DNA of 64,000 nucleotides from Artocarpus heterophyllus (GCA_025403435.1 CM046354.1:36545533-36609532); one strand, 5' to 3'. Positions 46,536 through 58,067 are shown, counted from the stretch's first letter. Notes: generated by a model not told the origin, from the sequence alone. Translations and numbers: made by a program.

Positions 46536-48711
46536 GATTATAAAAGGGTCATAGTTTTCTTCCATTTGTTTAGCTAACGCCATACAAATGGGCACTTGGA
46601 CATCCAGGCCTCACGGTTAGGCCAAGATGTCTTATCACACGCCTAGTTTATTTGATACAGTTTGACAACCATCTCATTTGAGAATTAAGATATTACTACC
46701 ATTATAATATTCGAGAAATTCATTATTTCAAATCTAAAATCTAAGCAAGATTTAAACAATAACTTTCCTTCAAAAGTTTCATACTTATTATTATGAAACT
46801 TAAAGATCAAGATGCAATAAAATTCCTAGTGCATTATATGTGCAATTTTTATTAGTTATTGTGAGCAATTTATGTACAAATTTTGGTGAGCTAAAAGCTA
46901 TGCTTAAAATTTTATTAACTGTTTTGAAGACAATATAAGTGTTCACAAAGATTATTGTTAAATCTAAATTTTGTGACAAATACCCATGGAGTAAATATTA
47001 GTTTATAAGGTCAAATAACATGCGAAAGTCCATAATTAAATTTAATTAACAGTATTTCAGTCAAATAAAAATGGTATAGCTTTGAGTGTCTACAATTAGA
47101 ATACAGCATACTGAAACCCCTATAAAGGTAAGCTAGTAAGCTTAACTATTGCAAGTTACATATATTGCAATACATTTTGAAACAATTATACAATATAAGA
47201 TTATATAGTATGAGAATTAGGCAATATAAGGATTATGTAGTATTGGAATTAAGCAGTATAGAAATGATGTAGTATAAAAAGTTGTGAATAATTATGGAAT
47301 GCTGTGGAATGTTATGGACAGCATAGGAAAAATATTGCATGATATAGAATTGGCCTGCTAAAAGTCAAAGGTCAATTAGCATTTTGCTTCTTCAAAATTG
47401 TAGAATATTCTATAGTTATCTAGGGAGAACCAAAGTTATCATGGAGGGGTATAATAACAAATATTTTTTCTGCAACTTAGTCCCTACTTTGGTCTAGAAA
47501 CACCCATAGGTCAAATTAAAATAAAACATTATGTTCTTTTCTCCTACTTTTCTCCCATGAAATCTGCTTTCTTTTAGCCATTACTTTCTCTAAGTTTTTG
47601 ATAATATAAGTCTCCAAATCATTTTTAGAAACAAAATCAAGATTTTGGAGGAGGTTTATGAAGGTTTTAAGGTAAAATCTAAACTTTGTCTTGTGAATTT
47701 AAAGTTTAGTTTAAAGTTTTGAATGGATTTTTATGGTCATGTCTTGATGCTGTTATTAAGCAGAGTTAAGGAGTTTTCAAGTTCTAAGATAAGCAATTTA
47801 CACTTTGAAATCCTCTAAGTAAACTCTAGCACTCAACTTGAGAAAGTTTATGATTTTCTGGTTATGTGTAGAAGATGTATTATGGATTATGGCATGTAAA
47901 GGAAATTATGTGACATTATTGATTTATATGTTATGTGCTTAATGATATGCCTGAAAGACTAAAATTGTATAGAACAATTTCAAGTGATAGTTATAAACTA
48001 TGTCATGCAAAGGATATTATATGACGTAATGGTTTTACGGGTTAAATATCTGATGATATGCTTAAGAGACCAAAGTTGGATCATAAACAACAAAAAGTAA
48101 GCTTAGTAAGATTAATTGTTGAAAAAGTGTTGCAACATAATTTTAAAACATGTTTGTTGCACTCTCTATTACAACGGAACTTAGAACAGTTTTCATTGAA
48201 TTAAGCTTTTGAGTTATTTAGAGGCCTGACCAGTTTTGGCGCTTTGCATAAGATTTATTGAAAATGTTGATATGAATTAATTTTGTAAAGAAATTTTCCT
48301 CAAACTCTAATCAAATCTAGCCAAAAAGCATGATTTATAAATATGCCTGTTTTGAAAAGTGGCCAAAACTCTTTCAAAATGTTTGATTTTGGAAAAAAGA
48401 TAAAATATAAAAGTTGTAGATCTCATTAAAACTATTAAGTTTCATGAAAAGAGATTTTAATTAATTCCACATGGATTTTGATTTATGAATTTTACAAGAT
48501 TTTATCAGGAAATTGCAGAACGATTTAATTTTAAACTAACCAAGAGCCGACCGAGTTTGCTCAAAGTACTTGAGCAAAAAATGATCCTTGTTATATTAAT
48601 TTCAAAGCCCTATAACGTGACATAAAATTTGACTCTAGTATACCTAAGTCAATCATGTAGAACTAGACTGATTAGGGAGACTCGACCTAATGATCTGGTA
48701 TCATTTGAACA
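46127..48711. other. Intron sequence between the gypsy-derived and Athila-like elements
   Basis: No gene. 46385-46500 is an irregular GTA/ATA-rich stretch and 46501-46535 a (TAA)n microsatellite. From about 47400 to the Athila insertion the sequence resembles in style a gypsy LTR R-U5 and interior, and it continues after the element at 54808, but no LTR ends were seen. Confidence 0.4.
46501..46535. repeat. (TAA)n microsatellite
   Basis: About eleven uninterrupted trinucleotide units follow a longer imperfect GTA/GTG/ATA-rich tract. Confidence 0.9.
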
Positions 48712-50115
48712 TTATAAGTTAGTTTTAGGCTAATTAATTAGATGATTCTCACTTAATATTTTTGTTAGTTTTGAGCGATTTATAAGAATTTAATAGTGTT
48801 TTATGTTCTTTTATAGGTTTTGAAGGAAAACGATGCATAATGGCAAAGCACAGGGTAAAACAGACCGAAAATTGAGCAAAAGTAGACTCGGGATGAAATG
48901 GAGCCTAGACGCCAACTATTGGGCGCCTAGGCACTGCAACAGATGAAGTTTCACACAAAAAAAACCCAAGAGCATAGCGTCTAGGCGTCACAATTTGGGC
49001 ACCTAGGCGCCATTTGGGAGGCCAGTATAGAGCCTAGGCGCTACAATCCTAGCGCCTAGGCGCTACTTCGAAGCCTAGGCACCGTATTCATGGCGCCTAG
49101 GCGTCAATTCAAAAAAGCTTCCACGGGCAAGTATAGCGCCTAGGCGCTACAATCATGGAGCCTAGGCGCTAGAAAATCGAGCCTAGGCGCCATTGCGATC
49201 CCAATTCAAATTTTAGTGTAATTTCATTCCAAAATTGCCCTTTTAAACCCTAGCCTATAAATAGAACATTATGAAGGGTTGGAGTACGAATTGTAACAAA
49301 GGAAAACTACAAACAAGAGGGGAGAACTTACTGCTTTGGAGAAGACGAATGGTGCAACCCAAAGATGGAAACCATCTTCGCATCCAAATAGAGTTCTTTT
49401 CTTTCACTCATCATGTTTAAGAGATTATTTAGGATTGTTTTTAGTTTCATTAGGAGCTAATTTTTTCTATTCTAGGGCTACGATGTAGCCGAATTATGAA
49501 TGTTCACTTTTGTTTAATTTAATTCAATTCGATGTTTATTCATTATCTATGCTGAGTATTTAATCTAATCTTAATGCTTGTAAAAGTTTGCACACCTTTT
49601 GCATGATATGTGATTTAATTTGAGGCTGAGAAGCGATAATTAAATTAGACCATGATTGAATGCCATGAGATCATCATAGGATAGAAATATCTATGAGACT
49701 TGTGTAACACTATGAATTTCTTGTTCTTAACGAATCTCGGTAAGTTTAGAGTTTCCACAGAGATGTAGGAAATTTGCTAACTAAGATAAATTATTAATGC
49801 TTGAGAAAGATTAATGACTGCCTAAGAGAAATTCGTTATCGGAATAGGAGTAAACATCAGTTGATTAAGTTAGATAATTTGAATAGGATTAATTTAGGTG
49901 AAATCGGATGGCCTAGTCTTTTATTTATTTAGATTTTCATTTATATTTGTTTGTTTTGTTATTTTTCTATTTTATATTTGATTGTTCAAATAATTTTAGA
50001 GTTAACTAATTTTGGTACTTAGCTAGATTAACGCAATCCTCGTGGGAACGATATTCTACTCATTCTTTATTACTTGTTAACGATATGTGCACTTGCGTTA
50101 GAAAATTCTACAACA
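48712..50115 (+). repeat. 5' LTR of the Athila-like element with palindrome array and TATA box
   Basis: It starts TTATAAG (ancestral TGATAAG) and ends TACAACA. 48898-49195 holds about eleven copies of the palindrome GCGCCTAGGCGC or close variants at 15-45 base spacing. A TATAAATAG box follows at 49256-49264, about 60 bases after the array, so the array sits in U3 directly upstream of the likely promoter. Confidence 0.9.
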
Positions 50116-50273
50116 AGTTTTTGGCACCGTTGCCGGGGATTGTTGTTTAATTTAGTTAATTTCAATACCAATTAGCTCTAGGATTACTTTGAACATTTTT
50201 TTTATTTGTTTCATTTCATTTTTATTTGTTCTAATTTTTTTTCTTTTAAGTTATTTGTTTCCCAGGGAACTTC

Positions 50274-51518
50274 ATGATGTTTCATCAGAATATCCTTGCA
50301 AGTTTTGTCCAACAACATATGGAACCATTTTATGTGGCTTGGGAGCGTTTTAAAGATTTGCTTGAGCAGTATCCACATCACAACTTGCCAAAGTGGGTAC
50401 TTCTCTAAATTTTTATTGAAGGATTGCATTTTGAAGCTAGAGATTGGGTGGAAAAAGGCGCAATTTCTAACGGTCATTCTTTCTTTTCAAGAACTGTTGA
50501 TGAAGCTTACTACTTATTGGAGGATATGGCAGCCTTTAATCATCATTGGCATTTGAATTCTTCAATGCATAATTCTTGCTGGGAGAGGCACCAAAATCTT
50601 TCATGGAATATCCATCCCAACATGATGGAACAATCATGTAGCCAATATCAAGAAGAGAAGATAGCTTTGGAAGTTGCTTTAGACCGTCTAAAGGCCACTC
50701 TTGAGGGAAGTCATGAAATCTCCAACTCTAGGCGATATCTTGATGAACAAATCCGTTTAAAGAGCACAATTTTAGAGAGTCATCTAGAGGTGGAAATTAC
50801 TACGTCAAATCCTTGTGGTGACCATAAAACGATAAAGGACGTGGTTTTGTTTGATGATGATTGTCCGAAACCTCAGGAATTTGAGCCTCTAGAGGAAATA
50901 GAACCTCAAGATGAAGAACAAGAACCCTTTGAAGTTGTCTTAGTTCAACCATTTGCTGAGTTGGGATCTTGCTCAATCAACAACGATATACACTTGCTAA
51001 ATCAAGAGGAGTCTAACCAAAACTTTGACTTTTATGAAAACCAAATCACAAGCATGCTAATGGATAGCCAAAAGGAAAAGGAAGAGCAAATAGAGAGGTC
51101 ATTAGAGGAATTCCTACATGAGGAGAAGCCGCAAGGGTCGTTGGAGGATATAGAAGCGCATAAGACTGTTGATTTGAGCTCATCAATGGTTCCAACATAT
51201 AGATCACCAACTAATTCGTGTTGGCCATGGACATCACAACCATCACATCTCACCATGTTCAAGCTCGAGCCAATAATGAAGTTCCCATCAAAAGCACATC
51301 ATTTAAAGACGTTTGTTGTTGGTGCAACATGCGAATCACTTCTAAATCTTGCCAAGCTTGAGGGCATCTATAACCAAGACCCATATGTGGTGCCGTTTGA
51401 CACTAACTATGGGCGAAAGCCGCTCTTTGACACGCGCTTCTTTGAGAGTCAGGCTGATGACTATAAAACAAGCGCTTCTTGGGAGGCAACCCAAGCTCTC
51501 TATCCTTTTCAATTTTAG
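50274..51518 (+). pseudogene. Athila-like gag frame with one internal stop
   Basis: From ATG 50274 the frame runs 415 codons to TAG-equivalent end at 51518, interrupted only by TAA at 50406-50408. Before the stop lies Glu-Pro-Phe-Tyr-Val-Ala-Trp-Glu-Arg-Phe-Lys-Asp-Leu-Leu and His-His-Asn-Leu-Pro-Lys-Trp, after it Phe-Ile-Glu-Gly-Leu and an Asp-Glu-Ala-Tyr-Tyr-Leu-Leu-Glu-Asp-Met-Ala stretch: the retrotransposon gag core of Athila elements. The stop replaces the Gln normal at this place, a CAA to TAA change. The following 300 residues are acidic and coiled-coil-like (Gln/Glu-rich, about 50650-51150) and end in a Asp-Thr-Arg-Phe-Phe-Glu-Ser segment I cannot assign. No zinc knuckle is seen. Confidence 0.85.
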
Positions 51519-53364
51519 TTTTCATAATATTATTTAGTTTATTAGTTGTTTCTTTTAGTTTTAGTCTTTTTTGCTACTTAATCATTATGTAAGTCTTGTT
51601 TGTGGTGATTCCAGGTTTTCGAGGGACATCAAGGTGCTCAGCTTGCTAAAAAAAAAAATCAAAAACTGAAACCATATCGGCAACCTGGTACAGATGATGA
51701 ACCACATGGCCATGCATCTGAACATGAACTTGGACAATTTTCCCACAGTCTCTGCTTTAAATGAAGATAATGAAGAGAATGAGGATGAGGAGGAATAGGC
51801 CGCCGCAACCTTCAGTTTAGGGAGTGTTCTTTCCTTTCTTATTTTTGTTTTCTTTTTACATTGAGGACAATATATTGTTCAAGTTTGGGGGTGGTGTGTT
51901 GCTTTATTTTTTTTTGTGTCAATTAGTCATTATGGTTTAATTATGTTTTAGTTTAGGTTTTTTTTTTTCTTTGCATTTGATAGTAATTAGGATAGTAAAG
52001 TTGTGTCGTTTGAGCACTGTTTAACTTGAATCATAGGAGGCCAATGATAAGACGATGGTTGAAATTGAATATGGCTTGTAGGGGATAATAATTATTGTTG
52101 GTCTATCCTTGTTTTTCTTGTGATTTTTTTTGTCATGCTGTGATTCTTTGAGCACTTTGAGCACTCACGCCTTGATCACCTAAATATTCTATAGTTAGAG
52201 GACTTTTATGTTGATTAAGTGATATTTTTGATCTCAAATGAATGCTAGAACCTATTTGATAACCACTCGAGGCAAAATCTTAGGCTACACATCATTAAGG
52301 ACATGATTTAGGCTATTTTTGGACCGTTTGAGCCTTTCAAGCCTACCATTGACATCATTTAATCACTAGTTACCTCATTGAGCCTTATTAACCATTTTCT
52401 TTGTTACCCACATAATCAACCTAGCCTTTGAATAATTTTATCCTACTTAGTCCCTCACTCATAAGCATGATTAGTTTGTCCAGGAAATTATTTGAAGGTA
52501 GTAGGCATTATGGGAGAATGGGTGGAGTTTTGAAGAACTTATCAAGTAAATATGTTTTCCTATCATTTAATCATGGGTGGAGTTTTGAAGAACTTATCAA
52601 GGAAATATGTTTTCCTATCATTCAATCATGGGTGGAGTTTTGAGTATTGTTATCAAGGGATTATGTATTCATGTTTATTCATTGTCAAAAAAAAACACAA
52701 AAAAAAGAAAAAAAGAAAAAGAAAAAAAGAAAAAAATTTAAAAAAAAAAGAAAAAGAAACATCAAATAAATGTGAATGTCAAAGGGAGTGCAACATAAGT
52801 TTGGGGGTGTACTTAAAAAGAAGAAATGATGTTCTTATGAGGTCCTAAGACAAATTGTGTGTTTATGGGTGAATTTTGAGCCACATTATATCCTTTATCG
52901 CACCTTTTTACCTCAGCCACACATTACAAGCCGAATAAAGTCCTAATGATCTTTGATGTTGCGATAGTCTACATTAGTGGAGAGTGAGTTTGAAAAATAG
53001 GCCTATGGAGTTCACAAATTTCACTAATCTAGAGATCTTTCAAAATAAGCTTGTTGACATAAACTAATCCGAGTGTAGGTACATAAGTGCTACAGGCATC
53101 ACACACACACACTCAAGGAATTATGAGTATGGTAAACCTAAGATTTAAATTGATTTTTTTTTACATGATCACAATGGTTAGAGTTTCCTTTGAGTCATAA
53201 ACTTTTTGCAATCTTTGAGGCCAAGTATGATGAAAAATTAAATTGATGCTTGAACAATGTCGTGCGTTAGTGTCAGTCTCATCCTTTTGTCTTGTTCTTT
53301 GTTCTTTTTTTTGTGTGTGTGTCTTTTGCTCGAGGACTAGCAAAATCTTAAGTTTGGGGGTATT
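51519..53364 (+). other. Non-coding 3' interior of the Athila-like element
   Basis: No pol. It contains three units of a 55-base tandem repeat (52520-52650), an A/G-rich run (52685-52760), a short (CA)n near 53098-53112, and the polypurine tract before the 3' LTR. Small ORFs over the repeat and the A-rich run are not genes. Confidence 0.6.
52520..52650 (+). repeat. 55-base tandem repeat, about 2.4 units
   Basis: Units start GGGTGGAGTTTTGA at 52520, 52575 and 52630. The first two are nearly identical and the third is partial. Confidence 0.9.
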
Positions 53365-54807
53365 TGATAAGTTAGTTTTAGGCTAATTAATTAGATGATT
53401 CTCACTTAATATTTTTGTTAGTTTTGGGCGATTTATAAGAATTTAATAGTGTTTTATGTTCTTTTATAGGTTTTGAAGGAAAACGATGCATAATGGCAAA
53501 GCGCAGGGTAAAACAGATCGAAAATTGAGCAAAAGTAGACTAGGGATGAAATGGAGCCTAGACAACAACTATTGGGCGCCTAGGCGCTGCAACAGATGAA
53601 GTTTCACACAAAAAAACCCGAGAGCATAGCGCCTAGGCGTCACAATTTGGGCGCCTAGGCGCCATTTGGGAGGCCAGTATAGCGCCTAGGCACTACAATC
53701 CTGGCGCCTAGGCACTACAATCCTGGCGCCTAGGCGCTACTTCGAAGCCTAGGCACAGTATTCATGGCGCCTAGGCGTCAGTTCAGAAAAGCTTCCACGG
53801 GCAAGTATAGCACCCAGGCGCTACAATCATGGAGCCTAGGCGCCGTAATGAAGCCTAGGCGTAAGAAAATCGAGCCTAGACGCCATTGCGATCACAATTC
53901 AAATTCTAGTGTAATTTCGTTCCAAAATTGCCCTTTTAAACCCTAGCCTATAAATAGAACATTATGAAGGTTGGAGTACAAATTCTAACAAAGGAAAACT
54001 ACAAACAAGAGGGGAGAACTTACTGCTTTGGAGAAGAAGAATGGTGCAACCCGGAGATGGAAACTATCTTCGCATCCAAATAGAGTTCTTTTCTTTCACT
54101 CATCATGTTTTAGAGATTATTTAGGATTGTTTTTAGTTTCATTAGGAACTAATTTTCTCTATTCTAGGGCTACGATGTAGTCGGATTATGAATGTTCACT
54201 TTTATTTAATTTAATTCAATTCGATGTTTATTCATTATCTATGCTGAGTATTTAATCTAATCTTAATGCTTGTAAAAGTTTGCGCACCTTTTGCATGATA
54301 TGTGATTTAATTTGAGGCTGAGAAGCGATAATTAAATTAGACCATGATTGAATGCCATGAGATCATCATAGGATAGAAATATCTATGAGACTTGTGTAAC
54401 ACTATGAATTTCTTGTTCTTAATGAATCTTGGTAAGTTTAGAGTTTCCACAGAGATGTAGAAAATTTGCTAACTAAGATAAATTATTAATGCTTGAGAAA
54501 GATTAATGACTACCTAAGAGAAATTCATTATCGACATAGGAGTAAACATCAGTTGATTAAGTTAGATAATTTGAATAGGATTAATTTAGGTGAAATCGGA
54601 TGCCCTAGTCTTTTATTTATTTAGATTTTCATTTATATTTTTTTGTTTTGTTATTTTTCTATTTTATATTTGATTGTTCAAATAATTTTAGAGTTAACTA
54701 ATTTCGGTACTTAGCTAGATTAACGCAATCCTCGTGAGAATGATACTCTACTCACTCTTTTTTACTTGTTAACGATACGTGCACTTGCGTTAGAAAATTC
54801 CACAACC
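53365..54807 (+). repeat. 3' LTR of the Athila-like element with palindrome array
   Basis: It starts TGATAAG and ends CACAACC (ancestral ACAACA). 53553-53885 holds about thirteen copies of the GCGCCTAGGCGC palindrome or variants, two more than the 5' LTR, explained at least in part by a local duplication of an ACTACAATCCTGGCGCCTAGGC-type unit near 53690-53730. The TATA box is at 53949-53957. Confidence 0.9.
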
Positions 54808-56578
54808 GAACATAACTCAAAGCCAACTTAAAAAATGAGTAAGTTGAAAAAACGCTAAAGTGAAATCCAAATAAGGTCTAAATCTCACCTATGGTATGAA
54901 GAAAATGAGTTCTAAATCAAATGCTTTGTATATGTTTGAAATTATGTTTGCATTTGTGTGCATATTATTTTAAACACCAAGTCATGATTTATAGTATGTT
55001 TAATATTTGATATGTTTATTGTATTAGCATTAAGTCACGTCATATAGTATATTCACTAAGATTACATAATTAGTAATCTAAACCTATGAGAAAAGATATG
55101 AAAAGTGTCATACTAACCTTCCGAGCCAAGTCGAGGATTTATGTTAAGACCTAAGGGAATTATCAAAAAACTCCCAATCTAAGGGGAGGATCCTGACCTA
55201 AGGGAAGCAAAAGACGTCTCCCTTCCTAAGAGGAGCATCAAGTTACGTTATGTTATGATCTCAATGTTCGATGATCATACACACCTGGTGTGTACACTTA
55301 GGCCCATAGTTCAAGATAATTAAGATAAGAATGATGTTAAGATGTACATGATTGAACATAAATGGAATCATACATTATGATATTATTAGTATCCTTTTTA
55401 AATGTTTTGTAAGTCATGTTTGGGCTTACTATGAAAAAGCTCATTTTGTACTTTCATGCTGCACAAAATCCTACCAAGAGACCGATATGATTATTTGATG
55501 GGCTTGGCATAGCAGATTGACAAATGTGAAAGTTGGGCTATGGATACAGCTATAGTTAGTTTCCACTATTTTGAAGGATTTTTAAATTATTAAATTATGA
55601 GATGGTCTAGTAGTACACTAGCACCTTTTAGCAAAGATAGTATAAGTATATGTTTTAAATATATTTTGCGGTGTCCATTAAATTACAACTGTATGTTTTT
55701 AAAAGGAAATTATTATTCCTCATTTTCTTCTTACTAGTAAGTAAGATTATGATTAAGCAAACAAGTTCAAATAAGTTAAATAACAGCTTGAGAAGCCACC
55801 ATCTTGAAAATTCTTCTTTTTTTTCCCTCCTTAATGTGCTCTTTGAGCTCATCAGCGATTAGCAATTATGGTTTAAACATCGTATATATGTGATGCTATT
55901 GTATTATTCAATTAGTAACTATGGTTCAAGAACTCTTTTTTCTTCTTTCTTCCTAGACAAGGTAAGTTGATATTTTATCAGCTATTGTATTATTCAATTA
56001 TACATAGTAATTAGTGCTACATTATTGATGTATTGGAAGCAAATAATTATGAGAAAGACACATGGAAAGAAGGATACAATATTCTTAAAAGCCATTAATT
56101 AATTGAAATACCAGACAACCAGATCATCGTCTTAATTCGCTCACGAACACCAGATCAAAAACAAAAATATAAGCAAAACTCGTTGATTCAAATAATCTCC
56201 AGAATTGCATTTCAAGTGCTTTGAGTAAAAAATCTGAATGATAGGAAGGTGTTCTGAGTTAATTGGTTTACATTTCTCATTTTAACTTGTATTGTCTTTA
56301 TGATTGTATATTGCATCGTTTTTTAATCAATATGATTTTTGTTTCTTATAAAAAAGATGAGAACACCCGTCTATTTTTCACTAGGATTCATTCACAGAGA
56401 ATTATTTGACAAGCATAGAAAATGCTACCAACCAGACCTTAATAAGATATATCATTATGTCTGCTAAAAAATGAACTACTTTAAATTTTAATTCTTCAAA
56501 CAAGAATATTATATGATAACAAAAATAATTGTAAGTCAAGATGCACCAGCAAAATAGCTCTAAAAAGATTTGCTGTAC
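54808..56578. other. Intron sequence after the Athila-like element
   Basis: AT-rich, no gene recognised. 55110-55300 with CCTAAGGG/CTCCC words resembles gypsy LTR sequence interrupted by the Athila insertion, weakly supported. The splice donor of exon 1 is at its right end. Confidence 0.4.
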
Positions 56579-57331
56579 CTTGATAAACTGAGACAATCGC
56601 TCCCGGTGGAGGTTCGCCGTGGCAGGGTGAAGTTCGTTGTCTATATTGCCGTCGACATTAATATTCATCCGTTTCCTGTGCTTGTGTTTCTGAGTCCTAG
56701 TGAGCGCGTGAGTCACCAACCCTAAAGAAACGCTGTACAACCTGCTGACTTTGAACATCGTTGGAGCAGACAGTGCAGCCATCGTCGTTTTGTTTCCTCG
56801 TGGCCACAGAATCTCGCTCTTTGCCTCCACTAGGCTGTCATAACACGTCTGGTGGTTGGTCACGATGGCGCTGAGCTGGGACCTGATCCCATCAACAAGC
56901 TCGCTGGTCATCGACTTATCGTCGGCCAAGCGGAGCTCCTCGTCTATGGACTCCAGTAATTCGACATTGAGCATGTAAAGTTCCTGGCAGTCCTCCACCG
57001 CCCTAGCATCTCTTTGGTTGGTGGAGTCCTGCTGCCGCAGGATTAATTTGGACATTGTCAGTGCATTTTTCTGGCATTGCTTGAGGAAGAATTTGCTGTA
57101 GTCATAGGGACCGTGGCCCGAAGGGGAGGATCGATAGATGGAGAGAATCGAGTGGCAAAGTTTTGGATAAGGAGTGGACTTACACATGGCAGAGGGTGAC
57201 GACGACGTTGATGATGAGGAGCTGTTGGAGGATAGAGTTTTGACGGCGTTAGCGGAGATGAGGAGAGGAAATGAAAGGAGTAAGAGGGGAAAGAATATGA
57301 GAAAAAAGGAAAATGGCTTGTGTTGATACAT
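56579..57331 (-). CDS. Pectinesterase, exon 1 (signal peptide and inhibitor-like pro-domain)
   Basis: Residues 1-251, ATG at 57331. Residues 1-27 form a signal peptide with a long Leu/Phe/Ile core. A Ser-rich linker follows, then the PMEI-type four-helix domain (about 48-205) with its four conserved cysteines: C50 and C59 (C-x8-C) at the N-terminal hairpin, and C115 and C163 in Glu-Asp-Cys-Gln and Thr-Cys-Tyr-Asp contexts, plus an extra C86. It ends Leu-Ser-Gln-Phe-Ile-Lys at AAG|GTACAG. The open frame that continues to 56402 is intron read-through. In group 2 pectinesterases this pro-domain keeps the enzyme inactive until cleavage in the secretory pathway. A PMEI-only protein is the alternative, but the basic Lys/Arg-rich tail and the matching phase with 31241-30890 favour one gene. 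Confidence 0.88.
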
Positions 57332-57600
57332 TACGGAGGATATTGATTAAGAAAGAAAATTCCCAGAACAAAAATGTGGCGGTTTTGTGTTATTGCAAGC
57401 TGTGTGGATTTTGGTTGTAGACTTGTTGAAGGACAAAAAATATATATATATATTATTTTGATACGGCCACACCCCTTACCCTAAACTCCGTCACTCTCCC
57501 ACGCCAAAGTGCAATGCTCCGATTTCGTTTCTTTTCAACGACTTTGCTAATCAAGTGGAGAAAGAAAAACGACACCGATTCATGAAAAGATAGAGAAGCC
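57332..57600 (-). promoter_or_regulatory. Pectinesterase promoter region with TATA-like tract
   Basis: On the minus strand a TATATATATATTTT tract lies at about 57436-57456, roughly 110 bases before the ATG, suitable as a TATA box with a 5' untranslated region of about 80 bases. The whole intergenic space to the next gene is only about 270 bases. Confidence 0.4.
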
Positions 57601-57717
57601 TTAAATAAAAAAAGTAATAAATAAATAGTCAACTTTGCGTTTGATATCCGCCGGAGGGTTGACCTGCCAATCCAGAAGCGCTTTCATGAGGCGATTGCAA
57701 TCAATCTTGCTCAAAGC
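57601..57717 (-). CDS. Probable microprotein gene, exon 2
   Basis: After a TTTTTCAG acceptor at 57718, 38 codons run to a TAA at 57601: Ala-Leu-Ser-Lys-Ile-Asp-Cys-Asn-Arg-Leu then a Met-Lys-Ala-Leu-Leu-Asp-Trp segment, Asn-Pro-Pro-Ala-Asp-Ile-Lys-Arg-Lys and a hydrophobic end. GC content and codon make-up differ from the flanking AT-rich DNA. Phase 0 joins with exon 1 at 58067-58038 to give about 48 residues. The last eight hydrophobic residues may be intron read-through if a donor at AAA|GTTGAC is used, but no third exon is evident before the pectinesterase promoter. Family not recognised. Confidence 0.45.
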   Translation of the reverse strand, partial: ALSKIDCNRLMKALLDWQVNPPADIKRKVDYLFITFFI

Positions 57718-58037
57718 CTGAAAAATCAACACGAATCCAATGAGAACCCTAAATCACAATAAATAAAATAAATAAAAGAAAAAAAAAAGAAATCTTATGG
57801 TGGAAAAGTCATTTTTCTCCACTAATAGAGCTAACATGGTATTTTAGTCATTCGATATGTATTTTAACAGTCTAACCATGTAAAAATTTCCAACGTGCAA
57901 TACAAAATACTTGTAGTTGTAAATCAAACTGTTAAATTAAACCTAACATATCCATTCTCTACTTGTGGTGTAAAAATATGTTTTCCACCATAAGGATTCT
58001 CTGTGTGAAAGGGACACGAAAAATGGTGAAGGGTAAC

Positions 58038-58067
58038 CTTCCTGGTGTTGGCGGAGGTGCTTATCAT
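58038..58067 (-). CDS. Probable microprotein gene, exon 1
   Basis: Ten codons from ATG (context GAAACCATGATA) ending AGG AAG before GTTACC, a usable donor. The 320-base intron (58037-57718) has GT and AG ends. An upstream ATG at 58170 in another frame would start a longer ORF with no recognised similarity, so the transcription start must decide. Support is from splice phase and coding look only. Confidence 0.4.

Larger units (their letters stand above)
48712..54807 (+). mobile_element. Athila-like Ty3/gypsy element reduced to gag, with perfect GAACA target-site duplication
   Basis: 6096 bp. 5' LTR 48712-50115 (1404 bp), interior 50116-53364, 3' LTR 53365-54807 (1443 bp). GAACA flanks both ends (48707-48711 and 54808-54812). 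The primer-binding site TTGGCACCGTTGCCGGGGA (about 50121-50139) follows the 5' LTR and is of the type Athila elements use (tRNA-Asp complement with one change). A run of five Gs lies close before the 3' LTR (AAGTTTGGGGG) as polypurine tract. Only a gag-type frame is present. Protease, RT and integrase are absent, so it is non-autonomous. Confidence 0.9.
31242..56578 (-). other. Giant intron 1 of the pectinesterase gene (about 25.3 kb)
   Basis: It is bounded by AAG|GTACAG (56579/56578) and TTTACAG|AAA (31242/31241), both good plant splice sites in phase 0. It contains a gypsy-derived element (32385-46126) with a copia element nested in it (32534-42287) and an Athila-like element (48712-54807). 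About 80% of the intron is recognisable transposon, mostly on the strand opposite to the gene. The two coding halves complement each other without overlap or gap, which argues strongly for one gene and against two truncated genes. Confidence 0.82.

Noticed and set aside
48898..49195. CRISPR-like array of regularly repeated palindromes
   Set aside because: Repeats are only about 12 bases with irregular spacing, occur in both LTRs of a plant retrotransposon and have no cas genes nearby. This is an LTR motif array.
52552..52848. 98-residue Lys-rich ORF
   Set aside because: Produced by the 55-base tandem repeat and the A-rich run.
56402..56578. Continuation of the exon 1 frame as part of the protein (309-residue PMEI-like protein)
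   Set aside because: The frame after the AAG|GTACAG donor loses family likeness, while the spliced product matches group 2 pectinesterases exactly.
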